From the NCBI GenBank assembly GCA_003342895.1, contig PTFA01000537.1, positions 1 through 64,000 of the forward strand: DNA of 64,000 nt, written 5' to 3'. Origin of the DNA: Casuarius casuarius (Eukaryota > Chordata > Aves > Casuariiformes > Casuariidae). The notes beneath the pieces are model-generated. The model ran no database searches, was not told where the DNA came from, and saw only the letters and a program-made list of their open reading frames with translations. The translations under genes and the position numbers were made by a program. Of the stretch, positions 28,413 to 40,259 are shown piece by piece; the stretch's first letter is position 1, and each line of letters opens with the position of its first letter.

Positions 28413-31400
28413 GTAACCGTCAACTAGCCCACCCTGTGCTAGTCTCAGATCCAGGGGATAAGGGTCAGGAGATTTAGATAAAGGATCGGCAGCCCTCTAA
28501 AAGATGGCTGGGGAGCTTTGGTTTATGCAACAGGCACTGGACTTCTGTAGGAATATGAAGGAAGAAGCTCTCAGATCCCGTTACTTGCTTCGGTCTTTTG
28601 GAAAAGGGATTTGAACCCAGAGACTTCTCTAGAAGCCTGAGAAGGGTCTCAGTCCTCTTGTGGAGGGAAAACCATCACTCCCTGCATTCAAAAAGAGTAA
28701 TCCCTGTTCCCCTTGGAAAGAAGGGTTGTAAACTTCTGTCTTGAGGGAAGATTTTGAATTCCACATCCTTAATGGAGATCGCAAAATGATATCTGAGTAC
28801 AGCATATGAAAAAGGGCTGAACAAACATGTACCATAAAATTTGCATGGATCTCCATCATACTGGACTTCTCAAGCCATGTGCAGTAAAGTCAAGCATTGC
28901 AGCACTTAAGCTTTTTTTTTTTGATCTATCCCCAGATTTACACATACAATCTTTGCTAATCTGTTTTACTGTTTTTGTAAAATAAACAGCCCCAAAGAAA
29001 ATTCCTCAATACATTTTAGATGTGGTACCTGTAATATACTCTATCCTCTTGGGACAGGGGAAGTGGCCAGCAGCTAAGGCGTTTATTTCTCATTGTCCTT
29101 ATTAAGCACAAAGACATTGCACTTCAACACGCACACATACAATTAAAATGTTGCGTAGATGACATAGCTGCAAGCAGAGCCTAGCATGTGCAGTACTGTC
29201 TGTTCCTGGCAAGCTAGAGCCCTGCCTTCCAAAGTGGAAAAACACAGTTGTTCTCTGCAGGTATAACCCACCTTCTGCCTTAATAAGACCTGCTCCACTG
29301 ACACAGTGCATCCGTCAGATACTGGACTGAGAACACCAGTTTACCGCAGACTGAGCATGGGGCACAAATGCCCCAAGTTCAGACCATTAAAAGACAAGGG
29401 AATCTAGACAACGAGCTTACCCCAGGCCCCAGACGTGATCCCTAGCGCTCAGCACCTGCAGGCCCCCCAGGGCCTCAGAAAATGCTCTCTTACCACATAA
29501 GATGTGGCTACTGTTTGACAAGGCAACAGGGATCACTGGTCATTTCTAAGTATATGGTAGGCACTGCCTTGGAAAGAGGATGGTGAAGGGGCTCAGGCAA
29601 CAGTATGGAAAGAAGTGGAATTTAACACAAGGGATAAAAAAATGTGCTGAAGTTATCATCAACTACATTATCTTTGAGGTGTGATACAACCGGTTTCGAT
29701 TTGATTCAAGGGTTCACAGCAGCTGTGCCTGCCAAAGTGGCACAGCTCCTAGCTACAGCACACCCACTGCCATCAGAGAAAAAGCTCTGTGCGTGTGAAT
29801 ACTCAAGGTCTGTTCATTACTAATCGAAACAGTAGCAGGTAATGCTTTACCGAGTGCATACGTTTTGGAATAGTCATGGTTTAAATATTCTTTGCGCTGC
29901 TGTCCTCTCTACTGTATCAATTCCCTTTGTTTTACCTTTTTTCTTCCCCTGCGTGATACAAGTTGGGCTACTTTCTAATCTTTAACAGCACCACTCTATT
30001 GTGCTCAGCATGTTCTTTATTCATCCCATATTTCTGAATGCATGTAAGTTAATGGAAACCATGCATTGAACTCAGAAGTATTTTGGGGGATGGGTCCACT
30101 TCCTTTCCCTGTCTATCCAGCCAATGTACAAAAGCAGTCTGCAAACAAATGCCAGAAGTCAAAAATAAAACAAATGCCCCCACACACGAAAAAATAAAAA
30201 TAGAGAGGTCATCATTAGCCACAAAGCAGATTGTCTGTAGGCGAGTTTTCTTGACACCACAATACCACAAAAGACAATACAGGACAACAAAGGAAAAAGA
30301 ACTTCGTGTTCTCAAAGGACTTTTTTGCAGCATAGTTATGAAATGGAGAATTTTATGACACTGAATGCATGAAAATGGACTAAGCAAAAAGGTCAGCTGA
30401 GAGCCACCCAAGTAAGAAAAGCGGAAGGGAGGAAGTTTAGCTAGAGAGAAATTGGTGAATGGTCTGTGCGGTAGCCATGCAAACATAGGGGATGGGGTTT
30501 GCGTAGGTTCAGGGCTAGGAGTGGCAGAAATGAAGGAGCACAGGACATCGCGGGTTTGGAACAGTCAGCTGGCCAGAGAAATGCAAAACAATAGCAGGGA
30601 CACAGAAACAGAGTGGCCAGCTACAATCTAGAAAAAAAAATATCAAGAATTTGCTTTGAAAATTAAAATCTGTGCTAAAAAGGGAGAGGACAAGAGTAGC
30701 TAAAACAGTTGCAGCTACCTGGATAAGAACAGAACTGCAGTTGCATTATCCCTTTGCAACAGCCAAGGCTAAAGGGCATTAAATTATTAGATGATAATCT
30801 GCTAGGTAAAATGGCATGGCATGGAGCATGAACTGAGCTCCATAACAAACATATTTAATAAGACCTGTCTTGACTCAAGCCTTAGCTACCTGGTGGTTAA
30901 CAACACATCATTAGGACCTGTCTCTACCATTTGCTTCCCTCACAAAAACTTTGAAGACTTTTTACCGGAGTGGGGGGGGACACAATACGACAGAGGTCAG
31001 TTAAAATAGTGTATAGTGTATGTATAGTGTAATGAGGAATAACCATTGAATATTTCTTAAAATAGAAATTATTAAGGGTTTTCTCTGAAGTTAAAAGGAA
31101 GATTGAGACAGGCTGAGGAAATATATTTTGATCTACAATGAATTAACTGATGGAAGTCACCACCATAGCATGCTAAGGAGGCCAAAGGGATTGGACCAAT
31201 TCAAGGAATATATATCTACCCCTAATCACTGCAAGTGGTGTTGAGGACTCCAGCTCAGTACGTCCTGAACCCACTAACTGCAGAAAGCCAGGAGACACGG
31301 TATTGGAAAGATCGGTCTATGCTTGCACTTTTCTTACACCCTCTCTAAGCATTTACCACTGACCACTCCTGAGGACCAGGATACCCTAGTCCGGTTCTGT

Positions 31401-33389
31401 ATAGCTGTTCTTAAACTGTATGAAAAGGAGACGTTACAGGAATGAAAACTTTAAATGGGAGAGCACACAAAAAACAAAATCCAGTAGAGAACAAAACATT
31501 TGACTGTCAGCTCCCCTTTCTCTTCAGCAGAACAGCTTTCTTGAAGCTCGCCTTTTGAGATTTATTGTCATTTGCCAATACACAGACTTGGGATGAGAAA
31601 AGACAGGCACATTTCTTTCTACAAAATAAAAATGAATGTTTATTTTCAGTGGTGGTGATTTAGAACTGCAAAGCAGGAACTAATCCTGTCCACATTAAAA
31701 TGAAAATGCTGTAAGTTCATTAAATACTACAAAGGGAGTCAATGAAAAAATCGGCTGCCTCTTTGCACTTAGCTTTGCTGAAGTTGGTATTTTACATATT
31801 CCTATAGCCTTTGCTCTTGAGACTGATGCAAGGTCTAGCCTAATTTTGCAATGGCCACAGCTTGACTACAGAAGCACATTCCTACCCAAATATGCAAAAT
31901 GATATTTTTATTTTTACAGTTTAACTGCAGGAAGAGAAACTGTTTGAGTTACTATGCAGTGGCTTCCACATTTTTAACCACATGGAGCTCCTGATGGCTA
32001 AAGTAGTTAAGATGAAGTAGAAGTTGATACCATACAGTTGTCTCTAGCACTGTAGTAAGACATCAAGTATAGTGTTTCTATGCTAGTTCTCTATAAAACT
32101 GATCGCCAAAGAGGTATTGTTTAATTATTCCTGGAAGAGAAGGAGGCACAAATAGTCTTGAATTGAGAATACTTTCATTCTATGTGATTATGTTATAGAA
32201 ACTTTTGGAATGCTTTCTCCCCAAGTTAAAAGCCAGAAAAATACAGTATTTTGCATTATATGCTTTCAAAGAAAACAATGGACTAACAGATCTGCGAAGA
32301 CTAGTAGTATACGGAGATGTCAGCTAATGGCTAAGATTTTTTGCTATTAGCCAAATGAGCTGTTTCTCTCTTTACAATATTGAATAGCTGTGTTTATTTT
32401 CAAGCTGCACGTTAAGCTGCAGAAAAAGCGTCTGCTCTGTTCCCCTCAGATTCTTGCTTTTTCAAAACACAAATAAAAACAGAGCAACTAGGGAATTCAA
32501 ACTGTAGGTCATATGGAAGACAAAAAGGCAGCTACTGAGATGTTCCTGCCTTTGTTCCCAGCAGGTGGTTTAGGAAAACCTAGTCTGAAGGAAAAATCAG
32601 ATATTTGAGTTCTAAAGTGCAAAGATGTTAAAAATGAACATGGCTTTCAAATTGCAACTCCTGCTTTTTTTGAGTTCCTGTTCAGGCCTCGCTCATGTGT
32701 TTAAGACTGCTCATTTCAATACAGGGCATGATTTTCCAAAAAATGTAATAACTTAATTCAAAGGTTTGTTTACTTTTACAAACAGAAAGCTTTGGGAAAG
32801 TTCGAACATTTGGGCTGCCATACATCCTATACTTCATAGGCAGAATCACAACTGGTTCCTTTGAAAAAATTGTAACTAGAAGTGTACAAGAAGGTGACCT
32901 AGAGCATCTGAGGCTGGGTGAGAAAGCCCACAAAAATCCATGCATAACTCTAACAGTATGTGCTTTGGAACTTTACTCTTTTCCGCACGAACGCCTGCCT
33001 TCCAGAAGCCTAGTCAGAAATCTTATTAACAAAACCTGAAATATGTTTGCTCAGCACACCAGTACACACAGTTACAAAAGCTACAACTAACAGAGCAGAA
33101 ATGAATACTCAGGATGTGGTGCAAACCTTGTTTAATCAGATCTGAGTGTACTTCCACCAAAAAGGGAGTTTCTGCATTCCCCTGGGCTGGCAGCAACGCT
33201 CAGGTGGCTCCAGTCAGCTGCATCAGGGGACTCATCCTGCTAAAAAAGCCTAAGCTTCAGCTTAAGCCACTTGTGAAACTGAACCCTTAAAAGCATTTAA
33301 TCAAAATCATATTCCTGTCTGTTTTTCATCAGTGAAAGACAATAACATTTTACTTTTGAAACCTCAAATATGGAAATGGTCCTTGCTTC
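28413..33389. other. Non-coding stretch, no recognised genes
   Basis: A 145-codon minus-strand open frame (30049-30486) is the most conspicuous item, but its opposite strand is A-rich, which by itself depletes stops and yields a hydrophobic, phenylalanine-rich translation. A run of eight G lies near 30972-30979. Irregular TAGTGTA repeats lie at 31007-31031. No transposable element is recognisable before the CR1 copy that starts near 33390. Confidence 0.5.
31007..31031 (+). repeat. Irregular TAGTGTA microrepeat
   Basis: Three TAGTGTA units, two directly abutting and one after a short TG insertion, lie within 25 bases. It is a short imperfect microsatellite. Confidence 0.7.
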
Positions 33390-34277
33390 ACTGGCATGCA
33401 TTTACCACAGGGAAAATGCATGTGACCAACTTGATTGATTGCCCTCTAGGATGAAATGACTGGCCTTGGGGATGAGAGGACAGCAGTGTATGTAACGTCA
33501 TTTGGCTTTAGCAAGGCAACGTTGTCTCCTGTGACAACCTTGTATCCTAACCGAGGAGATAGGGATTGGATTGGTGAAAAAAACACTTTTGGGCTCAAAG
33601 TGTGGTGTTCAACACTTTGTAGTCTAACTGGCAGCTGGTCGTAAGCGGTGCTCCCCAGGGGCTGATACTAGGCGCAGTACTGTTTAACATTGTCATCAGT
33701 CACCTGGACCACGGGATGAAAAGCACCCTCGTCAGGCGTGGGGAGAACGCCAAACCGTGGGGAGTGGTCAACGCACTGGACAGCAGCACTGCCGCTCAGA
33801 TGGATCTTGACAGGCTGGAGGAGTGGGCTAACAGAAACCTCGTGAAGTTCAACACAAACAAATGGAAAATCTCGGACTGGTGCAGAATAACCCATGCAGC
33901 CTGGGGACTGACCAGCCAGGAAGCAGCACGGCAGAAAAGGACCTGTGAGCCCCAGTGCACAACCAGTTGAACATGGTCGAGCAAGACAAAGCCAGGCTTC
34001 TGTCAGACGTACACAGCAGAAAGGCAAGAAGCAATGGGCACAAACTGCTGCAAAGGAACTTCTGACTAGATACCAGGAAATAAAACCTTTTATGGTAAGG
34101 GTAGTTAGTTAAACACAGAACAGGTGCCCAGGAGGTTGTGCAATTTCTGTCCTCCTCAGATTTCCAGAGCACTGCTGGACAAGGCCCTGAGCGACCTGAT
34201 CTAACTTCAAGGTCAGCAGGAGCTAGACTAGACAGTTCCTTCAAACCTCAACTATTCCGTAATTCTACAGTTCTAAC
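33390..34277 (+). mobile_element. CR1 LINE copy with 3' end, internally deleted
   Basis: The element runs in the plus direction and is 5'-truncated, as is usual for CR1 insertions. It opens in reverse transcriptase coding sequence: the H-L-C-D-x-x-N-L-I equivalent is near 33415-33440 and the remnant of the F-S-K-A-F-D block near 33500-33530. The V-S-G-A-P-Q-G block lies at about 33640-33660 and L-F-N-I-V-I-S-H-L-D at about 33683-33715. The block D-L-D-R-L-E-E-W-A-N-R-N-L at about 33805-33842 is well preserved. After about 33985 the sequence jumps to the 3' untranslated part (AGCAATGGGCACAAACTG at about 34031), so several hundred bases of the usual C-terminal coding region are missing. It closes with three degenerate copies of the CR1 tail octamer: attccgta, attctaca, gttctaac (34254-34277). 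Frameshifts and stops make it inactive. Confidence 0.9.
34254..34277 (+). repeat. CR1 3' tail octamer repeats
   Basis: Three consecutive 8-base units, attccgta at 34254, attctaca at 34262 and gttctaac at 34270, match the ATTCTRTG-type repeat that ends CR1 elements. They fix the orientation and the true 3' boundary of the LINE copy just upstream. Confidence 0.8.
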
Positions 34278-37200
34278 CGTGATATGGACCATGCATTCTT
34301 CTCATCTGTTTTGTGCAGACCAGCTGCTCATTAGACATAGTTTCATAACAGCTCTGATTTGACTTCAGCAACTTCTAGAAGTAAAAAACTAATTTTAACA
34401 ATGTGTTAACCTAGGTTTATACAGCTGGACTTGCAAATTTTGGCTGGCTGTAGGATGCTCGATAAAGTTCCTTTATCTTCTGCAGATTTCAGAATTGTTA
34501 CTTACCTCAAACTCTTATCATAACACTTATTACTGAGATATTTATGCTCTTCTGCATGAATAGATTATTGTATCTGACATGACAATCTTTAAGGAAACAA
34601 AAATAGTTTACAACATTGCGGTTCGCAGAACTAAATTCCAAAGAGTTTTAATAAGTCAAAATAACTAGTAAAATTACTATTAAAAATGCAGTATAATTTG
34701 ACTTGTAGCAATCCTGCAATGATAGCCCTTTGGGAGCAATACTCTGGTTGCCATAAAAGATCATTTGCAATTTACATTCTGCTGGGAATCTTTGCAGAAC
34801 AAAATAAAAACACTGTATTCTTTGATACTTCACTAGTAAAAGCAGTAAAGGGTGCAAAGCAGGATGCTTTTAAAATAGTACCAAGTGAATTGCAATAATG
34901 CCTTTGATCAATAAGAAAGCATGTACCGTGGCAAGTGCTTTAGGTTTCGACAAGGATGTACTAATCACCTGAACACAGAACTAGATGCAACAGAAGAATT
35001 ACATACCTATATGCTGTTATTACTACTTCCCCTCTATTTCAGTGACTCACCGCACGCCCACACTCAAAAGATAAATTAAAATGGATGCTAAGACAGACCC
35101 TTCCTTCTGATCCTTGTGTCATTGCTGCAGGCTGCAGGCATGCTGCACTCATTTTCTAGCCTGTCATTCAGCTCCATCTTTTGTTTACTTCTCTTCAGCC
35201 AGATTGCATGAGGACAGTTACGCCATAGCTCCTACAAACATATATGCAAAGGACCTGCACCACCCAAGTCGCATTTGCAGCACTGTGTTAGCTGTGTACA
35301 TCTCATCAGTGTAAGGCAAGCAGTGTAAGACTATTATAGTTGCCTGAGGATATAAATAAACACCGTACAAATCTTTATAGCTTTAGCAATTAAATTTCTA
35401 TAAAAATCTGGCCTTTGAGCACTTCCAAAAATTTTAAGCTATTGCAAATATATTGACTTGCTTGAGGAAAAAGGCCATGCACCTTGCATCTACTAATTTT
35501 GTAGATGTATTACAACTGGGCACATGGGCAGTTATCTACTTTATGGACTGATGTTGCTCAATCTTCTTGTTAAAGCAGTCTGATATTGTGAACCTTTTAT
35601 AAATGCCATGGTAACCAAATATTTGCATGATTTTTATTCCTTTACAGGTGTCTTATATCATCCTTCATGTGTTGTTCTCTAGTTACAAGATTGTGCAAAT
35701 ATTTAAGGAATCTTTAATTAAAATCTTGGGGAATCAAACTACATACAGCATTAAAAATGTCTAAATAGAATAAAACAAATGCTTTTCATTGAGCTGTACC
35801 AGGCCTTGCACTAGACTTGAATTTCTTACAGTGCAGACTTGTTAATTTTTTCTTTCTCTCAGATTCATCCCATTCCAGAAAGAGTTTTTTCATAGCAATA
35901 CAGATAATTTTGGCAATTTTGGCTTGCAGATAAAAAGTTGTAAAATTGTAAATAGTCACACACATGCAAAGAATGAGCCAGAAGGGCCAGCCTAGAAGGA
36001 AACAGGAAAATTACAGTGGCCTCCTGCAGTCTTGTTGAGATGGGGAAAGATGCCTCTCTGAGTTGTCTAGCAGGTAAGGATAAAACCCATTCGTCGTAGG
36101 TATTCCAGCCTCTACCATCTGGATTCTCGAAACCATCACATGTATGCCTTTTGTCTTAGGTACCCACGTGGCAATGGGATAACTCGTGCCATGAAAAGGG
36201 CTGTGCAGGTCTTAGAAAGTGGGAGCCAGTTAGGCTCACAGAAGGATTAAATCCCAAATGATGAGCTACCGACTACAACTGACTGGCACGGAGACATCCC
36301 TAAGTGAATTCTCCTCAGCAGATCCATGAGCTATTGAGAAAATGAGGAGTACCTCGGCTCTTTCCCATAAATGTCTATGTTACCATTTTTGACTTCTAGG
36401 TAAACAATTTATTTCAGTCTTAGCAGGCACAGTTGAAAATATGTTCTTCAGTGTCACCACCTACAGACAACAGCAGGTAGCTAAATCCTCTTAATTTTAG
36501 CTTTTAGCAGATGTTATCCAAACTGCTTTCTACTAGTGCCTCTGTCCATTGCCAATATATAGGAAATCAAGGTTGCTGATGCTAGGTAACACAAATTGCA
36601 CAGAAGTCAGATACTTAAAGCAGCTGGTGCGAGTACTCTTAATGCCAGTACTTTTATTTACTTATTGCGATGTATTGAACACTCTGGATGATTACAAAGC
36701 TGAGCTGTGGTCTGGTCGGGTGGAGGCATTCCCAGGAGATAGTAGTGGCCCTGGCAGAGCAGTGCAGTCCCCTGTTGCAGAAGCGACCTCTCAGTACTGA
36801 TCCTGGATGGTCAGCACGCAGGGATATGTCAGAGAAGACAACTGACAAACTCACAAACGTATCCAGAATCACATTCTGGACCCTGGGTCCCAGGGGAAAC
36901 CAGACTAAGCGACTACTATATCACCAGAAAAAACAAGGCCAGGGATCATACCCTACCCTGAGACGAGAGGCACATGCCAACCCAGATGGTCCTTCTAAGC
37001 CCTAGATGATGTCCTGAGGCATTATTTTCAAGTCAAAGTGCCTGAAGTGATGTGAGGACTGTTTTGCAACTTGTCAGAGTGGTGGCTTCGTAATGGGAAG
37101 TGGAAGGGACGTGCGGGATGGGTATGGCACGAGAGCATGTAGGAGTGTCTGAAGGTGCTGGGAGAGTGTTGAGGGCAATGCAGTGCAGTCGTTTCCCTAC

Positions 37201-39640
37201 TGCCTACTGAGAGTGGTCTTGGTGCATCCTATCCCTTAAGCTGCGAGTGCCAAGTCTCTAGCTGGCACAGGCCAAAACTACACAAGGGTGCTTGCTAACA
37301 GCTAAGCAATCTGGACCATCAGTGGTCGAGTGCTCAGTCTTGCTCTCTGTCCATGTTTAATTTAGCAATATAAACACAGTCTAAATCAATCTAGAATTTA
37401 GGATCTGAGGCATCAAACCTAGCAGAAAACCGTCCTAACCTCATAGGGAAATGATTATTTCTGTAGTTATTACTCACTGCAATGGAGACATGCTGCTTCT
37501 GTGAAATAGGCCAATGTTCCAATTATTCCCTTTCCAAACTGCAACTCCAAGGCTGGGAAACAGCAGTAAACATGTGCAAAGTTCAATATCTCAGCTTCTT
37601 TAAACCTTTGACTCACACGCTGGCAATTGCACAAAGTTACACCCCTCACTACTTGTCAGAAGACAAATATCACTGCTTGCAATCACTGAACATCAACGAT
37701 ACAAGAGGGTTATGCGACGTTAGCAATACGCCAGATTGCACACGTGCACCTTCAGACTTATTTGTAAGGACAATTTTATCATTTTTAAGACTAGCAGACA
37801 GAAAATCAGTTACTCACCTCAGGTTACCTCGGTTGGATCACCTGCTTACCTATCAGCTTCTACTCTTTTAGAGTCTATTTTTTAATTGTATGCTCATACA
37901 TATAATGTGAACTGGCACACGCAATATTACTCACCTAAAGGAAAAGCCACCCTTTGAATTCTCTTTTCTGTGTGGACATTAGTGCTTCCTCATTAATTTT
38001 CATTAGCCTGAAAATCTGTGTTTGATTTAACTTCTAAAATTATTTTTGATTTCTGTGCTCATTTTCAACTTAGCATTCTTCAAAGAAGTTTAAAAAATGT
38101 ATCTTTTGAGTTGGGTGAAGGACTGTGAAAGATTTTACAGTCCCTTTACAACATAACTCGTGAGATGTGCCAAGTCATCCCAAACAATTCTGCTCTTAAT
38201 AGCTCCATCAGGGAAATCAATCTTGCATAATATGAAGTTAACATGCAAAGTAGCTCACCAAAAAATGCTTAAAAATTATGAAGAAACTGATAGTTTAAAG
38301 GACCTGAATAGATGGGCCACAATATACAATATAAGATATACCCGTTCCTACCAATCTGCATATTAGGAACATTCAAAAATTTTTTTTCAAAATACATAGT
38401 TTCAAAGGAGACGTACCTGGTTTAAATACTAGCTCAACACTTAGTCAAGGTTTCCTGAAAGGTCTGATAAAATGTCACTAGAAACTGAAGTGTTTACATT
38501 TCTCCTAACAGATAGCTCCAGTTCATGGAATACATGTTTTGCTGACAAAATTGGGAGCATTTCTAAAATTCCCAATCTGACTAGCTCTAAAAATTTCTTA
38601 TGTCTATAATTTTTTTCCTGGGAAATGAAAAGACGACCCCAGAACCATTTGCTACAAAAATCAGTACAAATACAAATAATATAAACAAACAAACAAGCAA
38701 ACAAAAACAGCTTTTGGAAGTAAAGATATTCCAGTCATAATTCATGCACCTCCACCTTTAACTTGTTAATATTTGGGAAGAAGAGGACAAAAGCAAAGCT
38801 TTAATTCCCTTCTCCATTGTCAGATATAAATACTAAGTATTTTTAAAGAAGGTCTACGGCATATACTCTGTTGCCCAGACAACATTGTCAGAATGACCTG
38901 AATTTTGGGCCCTCTCAAAATTTTTCGTCACTTGACATTTCAATCTTACCACCATGTTATCAAAATATATTATTGCAATTGTTCGAATAACTTTTTGATT
39001 TGTTTAGCTCTTTTAAATAAGTTATTTCATCTTACGGATTATTATTTTAGGAAGTTAAAATGTGGCATATTTGAAAACAGGGGTTTGGAGATTTGCAGTA
39101 GTTCAGGAAGGAGGAAATGAGCCTAGGGTCCCTATCTCGGAAAGTCATGGAAAAACGGTACTATTGCAAAGGCTTCTGGAACAGATGATTTTTCTTTTTT
39201 AAAGAATAATTCTTTTGAAGAACAATTTAAGGTCTCAGCTTGGTCTTTTTGCTAGTAGCCCTGCATTATCTAAGGACAGCAATGGTGAAGTCTCCTTCTG
39301 TTTTCAGAGAGTTAGCTCCTAGCTGAAACCTTCACCAGGGGCTGCAAACTTGGGTAATAAAACTCTATAGGATGTTATAGGAACATCAACAGTTATCACT
39401 AATTAGACTCTCAATTTTTTTGCAACCTAGCCGATTATCCAGTCAAAGGAAGATTATTGTAAAAGCTAGTCTTCACAAAAATTCAGTGAGTGGATGATTC
39501 AAAGATATTATTTTTCAATGGAAAATGCTAGTAAGCACTGAAAGAACAGAAGTGCGGGTTATAAAAGCATTTAAAATACCAGGGGATAAAAGTCACCAAT
39601 ATAAGCTTCATTTTTCCAGGGACAGAAAAATGACATTCTA
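34278..39640. other. Non-coding stretch, no recognised genes
   Basis: Open frames of up to about 129 codons (37482-37871, plus strand) occur on both strands without recognisable domains. A somewhat GC-richer segment lies at about 36690-37240 and could be a decayed long terminal repeat or simply a composition patch; I found no defined ends. A CAAA-type microsatellite lies at 38684-38706. Confidence 0.5.
38684..38706 (+). repeat. (CAAA)n microsatellite
   Basis: About five units of AAAC with one A-to-G change form a short simple repeat. Confidence 0.8.
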
Positions 39641-39714
39641 GAGAATCGTGTTGTATATTTGTGCACAATCCAAACACGGACTCGTAAAAGGCAGCAAGGC
39701 TGAACAACCAGATA

Positions 39715-40045
39715 CTCTGAGCGCCGCCCTTTTAGGAGTTACCTTGGAGGAGAAGGATGGGACCCCCCGGCTGAGCAGTGGCTCCGAGCAGCAGCCAGAG
39801 CCTTGACCGCCCCAGGCCGGCCAGCAGGCCACGGCAGAGACAGACCCAAAGCACGTGGTGTCACGGGAAGTTACCGCAGACCCCTCAGGCTGCCGGTGAC
39901 CCTCTCTGGCTCCAAGGAGAGAGGACTCAGTGGTCTCCCCTGAAAATATCATTCCAGCCTGGCAGATCCACACTCTGCAGTCACTGGGGTGTGAAAAGAC
40001 ACCCCAATTGTGAGTGGTCCCCAGCAGCCACCAGTGCACAGTCAC
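39715..40045. other. GC-rich patch with long open frame on each strand
   Basis: This segment is clearly richer in G and C than its surroundings and contains a moderate number of CpG pairs between 39720 and 39930. It keeps frames open on both strands: 158 codons on the plus strand (39778-40254, the longest in the window) and 137 on the minus strand (39638-40051). Both translations are rich in S, P, A, G and R and show no domain, so composition explains them best. It might be a decayed long terminal repeat or a weak promoter-type island. I could not define repeat ends or target-site duplications. Confidence 0.4.
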
Positions 40046-40259
40046 AGTCAATGCTAGTACAAATCAGCATACTAAAAAGGCCTGAATGTTTCTGCAAATA
40101 CGAGCACTGGTGGATGTTCCTTGGCGTACTGTGTAGACAGGTAGCGGCTCTGCTCTTCACAATACATGTTGCACCTCTCTTGGTTGTACCTGCTCTTTCT
40201 GTCAGCCTTTACTGTACCCAGAAGTTCCTCTTCTCGATTCCTTGTTGTATGTGACAGCT

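Noticed and set aside
30049..30486. 145-codon minus-strand open frame
   Set aside because: The opposite strand is A-rich, which removes stops and gives a phenylalanine- and leucine-rich translation. No domain, splice support or promoter is seen.
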